Source: Candidatus Parvarchaeota archaeon
GTDB taxonomy: Archaea > Nanobdellota > Nanobdellia > Parvarchaeales > Parvarchaeaceae
Length of the DNA stretch: 64,000 nt
Assembly (NCBI GenBank): GCA_025920305.1
Contig: JAPDMB010000001.1
Span: 4,817 to 68,816, forward strand
Direction: 5' to 3'
A program made the translations under genes and the position numbers. Numbering within the stretch: the stretch's first letter is position 1; every line of letters begins with the position of its first letter. Of the stretch, positions 58,207-64,000 are shown one piece after another. A model generated the notes under the pieces. It searched no databases and was not told the origin of the DNA. It saw only the letters and a program-made list of their open reading frames with translations.

Positions 58207-58307
58207 TGAAAGACAGTAAAAATAAGTATTTATGTATAAAGGATAATAAAATAGTCGTGGTATACAATTTAGACAAGGAAAAGCAGAAGGCAAAAATATA
58301 TGTGTAA
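58206..58307 (+). CDS. Possible 33-residue protein directly after the repeat
   Basis: ATG within GGGGATGAAAG opens MKDSKNKYLCIKDNKIVVVY and runs on to a Lys-rich IYV end. The alternating polar-hydrophobic strand looks protein-like, but the short length and position at a repeat edge make it uncertain. It could be the tail of a degraded gene. Confidence 0.3.
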   Translation: MKDSKNKYLCIKDNKIVVVYNLDKEKQKAKIYV

Positions 58308-58365
58308 TTACACCATATGAAAGCCTGGGGTAGTTCACATATAAGGCATTGCTTAGTTAAACGAT

Positions 58366-58983
58366 ATGGATGCGAACGCTTTTGATGTATCTAATGATTT
58401 AAATAAACTGTACACGGACAGCGGCCCTTTGAAGGTGCTGCAGAACATATTGGATCACAATAACCTTGATCTATACATGGCTTACGCACCTGACGGCTCG
58501 ATAAAGCTGAAGTCTACCCATCCGATAAGGATATACGCAAAGGATATCTATGGCGTGCTTCTTAGGCTTAACCTGGTAAGTTATATAAATCTCAGTGTGG
58601 AGTACACATACAACGATGTTAAAAAGTCAGTTTCAAAGAAATTCAGTCAGCAGGAAGATATTGATGAGATAGTGGACGATCTAGTGAGCCTGCCGCATGA
58701 TAGGATAATCGATATAATAATAGATACAGATGTATTCAAGATAGTAGAGGTACCGGAGAGCATCGAGGACAGCGTCTCCGTTATACTGAAGAAAGGCGAT
58801 CCAAAGCTCCTGTTTAAAAGCCTCCTTCTATATCTCTTCCCCTTCGTTAGCGTACCAGTTGAGAAATCCGTCAAATACACGATCAATTTTGAAAAAGCCG
58901 GCGATGGGTTTGATATTAGCACGACACTGCATGTCGATGACGCATCTATAGGTATAAAGTCAAAGAAGGTGAGGTTCATTTAG
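58366..58983 (+). CDS. Unknown protein of the KaiC-GTPase-Roadblock cluster
   Basis: 205 residues, not recognised. An N-terminal helix (NDLNKLYTDSGPLKVLQNIL) is followed by beta-rich LDLYMAYAPDGSIKLKSTHP, a middle region with VVDDL-like acidic helices, and C-terminal strands (YTINFEKAGDGFDISTTLHV). No membrane segment. It lies 5 bases before a KaiC-like gene and is co-directional with the whole cluster, so it probably belongs to the same system. Confidence 0.65.
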   Translation: MDANAFDVSNDLNKLYTDSGPLKVLQNILDHNNLDLYMAYAPDGSIKLKSTHPIRIYAKDIYGVLLRLNLVSYINLSVEYTYNDVKKSVSKKFSQQEDIDEIVDDLVSLPHDRIIDIIIDTDVFKIVEVPESIEDSVSVILKKGDPKLLFKSLLLYLFPFVSVPVEKSVKYTINFEKAGDGFDISTTLHVDDASIGIKSKKVRFI

Positions 58984-58988
58984 CGATT

Positions 58989-59654
58989 ATGGACTCTCTT
59001 GCAGTCGGCATAGATTCCTTCGATAAGGTTGTCGGGGGGATACCAATGCATAGGAATTACCTGCTCAATGGATCGAAGGAGAGTGGGAAGGACCTATTCG
59101 CTTATCATCTTACGCTGTCAGCCCTGGCTAATAAGGTCGGTGTGATCTATATAACCTCCAGTAAAAGTGCAAGTGACCTTCTATCTAGCTTCTCCCTGAG
59201 GAATATAAATATATCCCAATATCTTGGGAATTCGCTCAAAATAGTGGATAACTTCATCAGAAACATCCAGCCGGATGCGAAGGATAACGCCTACACAAGG
59301 GTATTGAACGGACCGTTGGATTTGACAGGCCTTGCTGTGGCGGTGTCATCGCTGAACAGCGATTTCATAAAGGATGGGAAGACGACCATCAATATCTTCG
59401 ATTCTGTGTCCTCCCTGCTTCTATCCAATAACTCAAACACCATCTTCAGATTTTTACAGTTCATATGCGGCAAGTCAAAGATATCCGGCGTTACCAGTCT
59501 GTTTTTAATAGACAGTGATATGCATCCCCCGGATATCAATGAGACTATAAAGTCTCTGATGGATGGGGTCATAAATCTTAAGTTAGAGAATGGTGTTAGA
59601 TATTTCACTTTTACAGGGACTGAGAAGGAGGTGCTCAATTGGACGCAGTTATAA
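58989..59654 (+). CDS. KaiC-like RecA-fold protein with modified Walker A
   Basis: 221 residues. Starts LAVGIDSFDKVVGGIP, a KaiC/GvpD-type opening. At the P-loop is LNGSKESGKDLFAYHL: the Lys is kept but Ser/Thr is Asp. The Walker B-like strand is TTINIFDSVSSLLLS. It is paralogous to the protein at 44109 and similar to the N-terminal half of the fusion protein 34 bases downstream. ATPase activity is doubtful. Probably a scaffold or sensor acting with the GTPase and Roadblock. Confidence 0.78.
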   Translation: MDSLAVGIDSFDKVVGGIPMHRNYLLNGSKESGKDLFAYHLTLSALANKVGVIYITSSKSASDLLSSFSLRNINISQYLGNSLKIVDNFIRNIQPDAKDNAYTRVLNGPLDLTGLAVAVSSLNSDFIKDGKTTINIFDSVSSLLLSNNSNTIFRFLQFICGKSKISGVTSLFLIDSDMHPPDINETIKSLMDGVINLKLENGVRYFTFTGTEKEVLNWTQL

Positions 59655-59688
59655 AGGTTTAAATTCTTTTAAATGTTTTGGATAAGCT

Positions 59689-60894
59689 ATGGAGGATAAT
59701 ATCTTTGGAATAGCGAAACTGGACGGGGACCTTAATGGTATCCCGGAGAATAAGATAGTTATATTCGCCGCCTCTCCTTCCGTTGGAAATGAAGTCTTTG
59801 GCTATCAGATGATCTACAGCAATATAATAAAAAACAAGAAGGTGCTGTTGCTGCTTAACAGGGCATCTCCATCGGCTTATATAAATGACATGAAGGATTA
59901 TGACTTTACTACCAATAATAATCTGACGATATTGGACGCTTATAGTAATGTCACGCTGATAACGCCTGAGAAAGCCGACAACATAAAGGTCATCCAAAAT
60001 CCATCGGATAAAGACGAGTTGATGAATACATTGTCAGCTGAGATTTCGAATGGCTATGATATACTGGTGGTGGATTCTCTGTCATTGCTTGTAGACACGT
60101 TCGGCTTCGATTATGCTAGCTCTTTGATTGATATGATAGCAAGTAAAGCTAATGGCAGGCTTTCTTCTGCTATCATGTTCACCGAGTGGAACTATGATCA
60201 GAAGGATTTGAATTCGTTATATTCAAAGGCCAATGCGACGATACAGATACGCGGTATAGAGAAGAGGGTGATATTTGGTCAGTATTTCGCTGTCATAAAG
60301 TGCGACTGGGTAAAAGAAGGATCATTTTCTTCTGCGCTATTCAAAGTACTGAGGCCTGGCGGCATAAAGCTGTATATCCCTAAGATACTCGTCACAGGGC
60401 CCACGAATGCGGGGAAAAGCTCCTTTATCCATTCTTCGTGTAAGAACGCTGTCAGCGTCGATAGGCTGGGGGGCACGATAGCTTTGGATCACGGAACGCT
60501 GGATTTCCAGGGGTATATAGCCGACATGTTCGGCACTCCAGGACAGGAAAGATTCGATCCGTTGCTTAAGATGCTTGGGGGAGAAGCGATAGGCGTCATA
60601 TTAGTTGTCGATGCGACGGATGAAACTGGCTTCCCGCGTGCAATTGAGATGCTTAGAAAGACGGAGACGTACGGCCTTCCGATAGTGATTGTCGCAAATA
60701 AGTATGACCTTAAAGGCGCGCTTAAGTTGGATAAGATAAAAGAGAAATTGCATCTTGGAGAGTCGGTGCCGATAGTACCCACCGTCGCAGAAGATCTGTC
60801 TAAAATTGACCCAAATGAGCCTACTAAATTGAAGGAGGAGGGAGTAAATCAGGCCTTGAGTATATTATTCAGCCTGTTGAAGGTGAAAGTTTAA
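59689..60894 (+). CDS. Fusion of degenerate KaiC/RecA-like domain and a Ras-like (COG2229/MglA-type) small GTPase
   Basis: 401 residues. Residues 1-225 form a RecA/KaiC-like domain without P-loop (FAASPSVGNEVFGYQ) but with the strand ILVVDSLSLLVDTFG. From about residue 230 a full small GTPase follows: G1 GPTNAGKSSFIHSS, G2 Thr in GGTIALDHG, G3 DMFGTPGQERFDPL, G4 VANKYDLKG. The FGTPGQERF form is typical of COG2229/MglA-related GTPases that pair with Roadblock proteins. TATA-like TTTAAAT (59658-59664) precedes the gene; a Roadblock gene follows at 60920. Confidence 0.85.
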   Translation: MEDNIFGIAKLDGDLNGIPENKIVIFAASPSVGNEVFGYQMIYSNIIKNKKVLLLLNRASPSAYINDMKDYDFTTNNNLTILDAYSNVTLITPEKADNIKVIQNPSDKDELMNTLSAEISNGYDILVVDSLSLLVDTFGFDYASSLIDMIASKANGRLSSAIMFTEWNYDQKDLNSLYSKANATIQIRGIEKRVIFGQYFAVIKCDWVKEGSFSSALFKVLRPGGIKLYIPKILVTGPTNAGKSSFIHSSCKNAVSVDRLGGTIALDHGTLDFQGYIADMFGTPGQERFDPLLKMLGGEAIGVILVVDATDETGFPRAIEMLRKTETYGLPIVIVANKYDLKGALKLDKIKEKLHLGESVPIVPTVAEDLSKIDPNEPTKLKEEGVNQALSILFSLLKVKV

Positions 60895-60897
60895 ATA
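60890..60897 (+). promoter_or_regulatory. TATA box of the Roadblock gene
   Basis: TTTAAATA overlaps the stop region of the GTPase fusion gene and ends 23 bases before ATG 60920, so the Roadblock gene can be made without the fusion. Confidence 0.55.
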
Positions 60898-60919
60898 CTA
60901 AAAACCGATATAATTCGTT

Positions 60920-61291
60920 ATGGCAACTAAGTCAGAAAGAATGCATGAGATTTTAGAGAGATTGGGCTCAATAGGTGGGGTAAAGGCTTCTTCGGTCATA
61001 TCCTCAGATGGCATTCCCATGTCAGATATAATGTTAAGCGGCGTCGACTCGAACACTTTTGCAGCTATGGTCGCGTCCATGCTTGGTTCCGCGGAGACCG
61101 CTTTGAAATCTCTTGGGTCGAAGGCGTTTGATAAGGTCATAGCCGAATCTGCGGAGGTGAGAGTCATAGCTATAAAGGCTGGAGACAATGCGATTCTCTC
61201 GGTGATGGTCGACCCGAACACGAATTATGGTCTGATCCTCCTAGAAGCGAAGAAATCTGCAGACTCGATTGCAAGGATAATAAACGAGTAA
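60920..61291 (+). CDS. Roadblock/LC7 domain protein (MglB-like)
   Basis: 123 residues. RMHEILERLGSIGGVKASSV, ISSDGIPMSD, FAAMVASMLGSAETALKSLG, VIAESAEVRVIAIKAGDNAI and LGLI-like C-terminal strands follow the Roadblock/LC7 pattern. Such proteins form dimers that act as GTPase-activating or exchange partners of MglA/COG2229 GTPases. It lies 25 bases after the GTPase fusion gene and has its own TATA box. Convergent with fibrillarin. Confidence 0.92.
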   Translation: MATKSERMHEILERLGSIGGVKASSVISSDGIPMSDIMLSGVDSNTFAAMVASMLGSAETALKSLGSKAFDKVIAESAEVRVIAIKAGDNAILSVMVDPNTNYGLILLEAKKSADSIARIINE

Positions 61292-61297
61292 GTCATC

Positions 61298-61969
61298 CTA
61301 ATTTTTCACGAAAATGATCGCATGGTCTTTCTGGAAGGGGTAAAGGTCTATCAACTTCATTATAGAGAATCTTTTCGACAGCTCTTGTCTCGCTCTCTCT
61401 ATGACTTCTTTTGGCGGACTTAGGACGTCTATACTTCTAGCTTTTACAGCTATCGCGCCGTACCCTCCTCTTTTAAGGAAGTTGTTGGCATTCTTTATGA
61501 ATATACCTACCTGGTCCTTCTGTGCGATATCTTCATAAAGGAAGTCACAGCGCTGCAGAATGCTTCCCTTGTCCTCAAGTTTTGCAGCATCGTATATTAT
61601 GGGATAAATATTCTTCCTATTCTCAGCTAACAATATTAATCTCACACCTATCTCCTCTGATATCTCCACTGCAAACGCCTTGCCTTCTCTGCCTATGATA
61701 TCCGATATGTGTGACAAAGTCGTACCAGTTGAAGCGCCCAAATAGAGCACAGAAATCCCCTCTCTAAGCCCGACCGGCTTGAAACCTTTGTATATCGCTG
61801 CTGCTAATTTGCTTCTAGATGGGATCCACTCCCTGTATTCCCTTCCATTCAATCTGAATATCCTCTCCCCATATACCGATACGCCTTGCTTAAAGTTCAG
61901 TGTAGTCAGGATCCTGCTGCCGTTGTTTTTGATCCAATAAACGTTATCTATGACCTTTTCTATTTCCAA
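61298..61969 (-). CDS. flpA: Fibrillarin (box C/D 2'-O-methyltransferase)
   Basis: SAM-dependent rRNA/tRNA ribose methyltransferase guided by C/D RNAs. 223 residues, full length. SAM site VLYLGASTGTTLSHISDI, AVEISEEIGVRLI, YDAAKL and the catalytic IAQKDQVGIFIKNA (usually DVAQ). The GAIAVKARSIDV strand carries the active lysine. It overlaps the Nop5 gene by 26 bases. Confidence 0.94.
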   Translation of the reverse strand: MEIEKVIDNVYWIKNNGSRILTTLNFKQGVSVYGERIFRLNGREYREWIPSRSKLAAAIYKGFKPVGLREGISVLYLGASTGTTLSHISDIIGREGKAFAVEISEEIGVRLILLAENRKNIYPIIYDAAKLEDKGSILQRCDFLYEDIAQKDQVGIFIKNANNFLKRGGYGAIAVKARSIDVLSPPKEVIERARQELSKRFSIMKLIDLYPFQKDHAIIFVKN

Positions 61970-62690
61970 GAATTTTATCCACCCTCCTATTTAATTCGCT
62001 TAATATGGCATCTTTTTTATCTTCCTTCGAGAATATATCGGTCTTTATAGCCAGTGTCCCGCAGCTTGCGACTACCTTTGCAATCTTGCCTTTTAGGTTA
62101 TCGTCAGCTGACTGCACCAACTTATGCTTAAAAATTACCCCGTATTTAGGAGTTCTTCTCCCCTTTATGAACATTGTGCTCTCTGTACCCAGTATCTGTA
62201 TCTTAGAGCTTGGCATCATCGCAAGCTCCTGCATGCTCCCGGCTATAGATATGAGTCTTGCGGTTATCATTCCAGTCAGCACGGCGTAGCTATTTGGATA
62301 ATTTTTGTTTATCAAATCGTCAATTTTGTTCTCTATAGAATTTATAAGAAGCCGTATGTCTGAGATCTCCTTTAGACCGTCCTTTATCACCTCTATGTAC
62401 GTTCCTGTCAGATCATACCCCATACTCTCTTTAGGCGATCCCAAATGCTTGCTTATATCATCTCTATCTATGTAATTTTTTATCTCCTCTATAAATCTTT
62501 CTTTCTCCTCCAATTTAATGCCTGCTTCTGGATAGTATAAAAAGAAGAGATCATACACAGCTTTGAAGAGTATGTTTTCAGCTTTTGACGTCTGGTCTAC
62601 TAGCTCTACCAATCTTTTAATGAGCGTATCCACAGTCCATTTATCCTTTATAGCTCTTTTAGCTTCGATTATGAAATCTCTATTATCCAT
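61944..62690 (-). CDS. Nop5 (Nop56/58-like), N-terminal domain missing
   Basis: 248 residues; usual archaeal Nop5 is about 370-420. The protein starts at the coiled-coil domain (AENILFKAVYDLFFLYYPE, then a long helix) and contains the Nop domain: VLTGMITARLISIAGSMQEL, ASSKIQILGTE-like SSKIQILGTESTMFIKGRR and PKYGVIFKHKLV. The N-terminal fibrillarin-binding domain of about 120 residues is absent and no in-frame relic lies upstream in the 15-base gap. C-terminal GNRKGHR is basic. Confidence 0.88.
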   Translation of the reverse strand: MDNRDFIIEAKRAIKDKWTVDTLIKRLVELVDQTSKAENILFKAVYDLFFLYYPEAGIKLEEKERFIEEIKNYIDRDDISKHLGSPKESMGYDLTGTYIEVIKDGLKEISDIRLLINSIENKIDDLINKNYPNSYAVLTGMITARLISIAGSMQELAMMPSSKIQILGTESTMFIKGRRTPKYGVIFKHKLVQSADDNLKGKIAKVVASCGTLAIKTDIFSKEDKKDAILSELNRRVDKILGNRKGHR

Positions 62691-62704
62691 ATAGATAATC
62701 TACT

Positions 62705-64000
62705 CTATTGTATCGCTGCAGCTATTATCGTTTCTCCGCTATTACTATAAGAGTCATATGCCGTAATCTGATATGTTCCTGCAGTGCTTTCAGTCGCATA
62801 AGCAATCCCGCTATCTAATCCATCTCCTTCATGCAGTTCAGCTAACCCAGACACTCCGCTCCAGGTCATGGATCCTTCTGCATTTTGAACAGTATTGTAA
62901 GTTGCCGTGGCAAATACTAATTCATTTGAATTAACTGGAATAGACGTAGAAACTGAGTACTGCCCAACGCCGCAATTGGAGGAGTAGACTATACCATTTG
63001 GAGTAGCATCCTCAAATGATGCGGCAAAATTAAGGTAATAAGGAGAATAGTAACTATCCTCCGATATATCTATAGTATGGGACCCTGCATTTGGGGCCAC
63101 ATAATAAAATAACGTTGATATCCCTGGATTCGAGCATGTGCCTTCTTCGGTTATCTCAGTTGCTGTATTTCCATCCACAGTCACTGTAGGCGTAGCAGAT
63201 GACGATCCGTAAGCCCACCCATTCGCTGCTATTATTATCAGCTCATTTGGTTGCGAGGTAGAGATACTGAAGCTGCTAGCTCCATTCCCAGACACATAAG
63301 TATCCAAAACCGGAACCCCAGAAGGAGGCGTGTATGAGCTTTGGCCAGATATCCCTATCCCTGCTATAGCCAAGTCCGGAGCATTTGTTGATGCAGAGCA
63401 TACATTGCTAGTTTGCTGGCTGACCGCAGAGTAATCGTTACTGATTACGGTGCTACCACTCACAGTAAATTCCCCATTCCCAGAGCCTCCATCACATAAG
63501 TACAATGAATAACCTGGGTTTACTGCTGTAGATATAGTACTCGAGGTGGACGTGGCGGCATTCGTTGAAAAAGTATAGGTTCCTGGACTAAATACATAAG
63601 CTGCCATTGAAAAGTATGTATTTGCATCTCCATTCGCATACACAGTGTATGTTCCTTGATTCTGCGTGCATGTCGCTATATAGGCTGTTTCGTAATTATC
63701 CGGGCCTGTAACATCCTGCTGAACAGTGCATCCAGAAGGTAAGTTTACGCTTGGCATGTTATACCAGCCAGCGCCTATCATTATCACCACAAAAGTATCT
63801 GGATTTGTGACGGTATAGGTTAATGATGCGGTGCCACCAGTATTTATCGCATTTTTGAAAATAGTATATGTCATTTGGCATGAGCTGGTATAAGTTATCT
63901 CTTGAGAAAATTGCTTGCCTACGTTTATACTTCCAGATGAAGGGACAGGTGTATACTTACAATTTGATGTGGAGACCGTCGGTACTGTGAAGCTTGCAAC
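62705..64000 (-). CDS. Large surface protein, C-terminal part (5' end outside window)
   Basis: The frame stays open from the first visible Met (63874) to the window edge; 431 residues are visible. Ser/Thr/Ala/Gly/Tyr-rich beta domains recur, with phrases such as ISTSQPNELIIIAANGWAYG and VNSNELVFATATYN, suggesting repeated Ig- or lectin-like units. Cysteines are scattered (CTVQQD, CSNPG). No C-terminal anchor. A secreted or S-layer-like adhesin is plausible; no function is recognised. Confidence 0.8.
   Translation of the reverse strand, partial: VASFTVPTVSTSNCKYTPVPSSGSINVGKQFSQEITYTSSCQMTYTIFKNAINTGGTASLTYTVTNPDTFVVIMIGAGWYNMPSVNLPSGCTVQQDVTGPDNYETAYIATCTQNQGTYTVYANGDANTYFSMAAYVFSPGTYTFSTNAATSTSSTISTAVNPGYSLYLCDGGSGNGEFTVSGSTVISNDYSAVSQQTSNVCSASTNAPDLAIAGIGISGQSSYTPPSGVPVLDTYVSGNGASSFSISTSQPNELIIIAANGWAYGSSSATPTVTVDGNTATEITEEGTCSNPGISTLFYYVAPNAGSHTIDISEDSYYSPYYLNFAASFEDATPNGIVYSSNCGVGQYSVSTSIPVNSNELVFATATYNTVQNAEGSMTWSGVSGLAELHEGDGLDSGIAYATESTAGTYQITAYDSYSNSGETIIAAAIQ

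Overview
This window is chromosomal DNA of an archaeon. The evidence is a thermosome, an Lsm protein, ribosomal proteins eL37, eS6, uS2, uL3, uL4 and uL23, aIF1, aIF2-gamma, the small subunit of DNA polymerase D, Alba, a fibrillarin/Nop5 pair, ABCE1, an archaeal tRNA-splicing endonuclease, two tRNA genes with bulge-helix-bulge introns, and many TATA boxes about 21-29 bases before start codons (leaderless transcription). Compact spacing, many short or trimmed proteins (Nop5 and Dph2-like without their N-terminal domains, an AsnB-like synthetase without its glutaminase domain), two FtsZs and a Sulfolobus/Thermoplasma-type zinc ferredoxin suggest a small-genome DPANN archaeon, perhaps of the ARMAN (Micrarchaeota/Parvarchaeota) type. 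That placement is inference.

Layout. 1-10.5 kb: the end of rad50, a HAD phosphatase, GAPN, thermosome, Lsm-eL37, TrpRS, an RHH regulator with a palindromic operator in front of a PAPS-reductase/CysD-like gene, tRNA-Ile(UAU), GDPD. 10.5-23 kb: a TnpB-like remnant, pyrophosphatase, tRNA-Ile(GAU), CTP synthase, thioredoxin, EndA, uL3-uL4-uL23, pyruvate kinase, a pilin-like gene with two dTMP-kinase homologues and DP1, aIF1, tRNA-Leu, ferredoxin, tRNA-Arg. 23-35 kb: a PAP2 phosphatase, TrmI, enolase-uS2, RNase J, ValRS, a ubiquitin-like sulfur carrier with a TtuA-like thiolase, and a coiled-coil protein. 35-45 kb: the first FtsZ, surrounded by structured and repeat-rich intergenic DNA; phosphoglycerate mutase, PolX, a KaiC-like ATPase, a bacterial-type ThrRS, tRNA-Ser. 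45-54 kb: a translation operon (eS6, aIF2-gamma, PIN), Alba, FKBP, second FtsZ-SecE, a Cas4-like nuclease, pilin-like genes, ABCE1. 54-64 kb: a TIM-barrel protein, an MNT-HEPN-like fusion, pilin-like and surface proteins, a KaiC-like/Ras-like GTPase/Roadblock cluster, fibrillarin-Nop5, and part of a large surface protein.

How the genes work together. GAPN, phosphoglycerate mutase, enolase and pyruvate kinase together convert glyceraldehyde-3-phosphate to pyruvate without phosphoglycerate kinase. EndA can process the two intron-containing tRNAs. Most other genes serve translation, tRNA modification, replication and repair.

The most unusual content is: (1) the operon at 58.3-61.3 kb, in which a degenerate RecA/KaiC-like domain is fused to a COG2229-like small GTPase, beside another KaiC-like protein and a Roadblock protein; (2) dispersed hairpin repeats resembling IS200/IS605 (TnpB/omega-RNA) ends, with a TnpB N-terminal relic but no intact tnpB; (3) a tRNA-Ile with a UAU anticodon and a BHB intron; (4) candidate structured RNAs upstream of the first ftsZ and beside tRNA-Leu. 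No rRNA genes or CRISPR arrays were seen.
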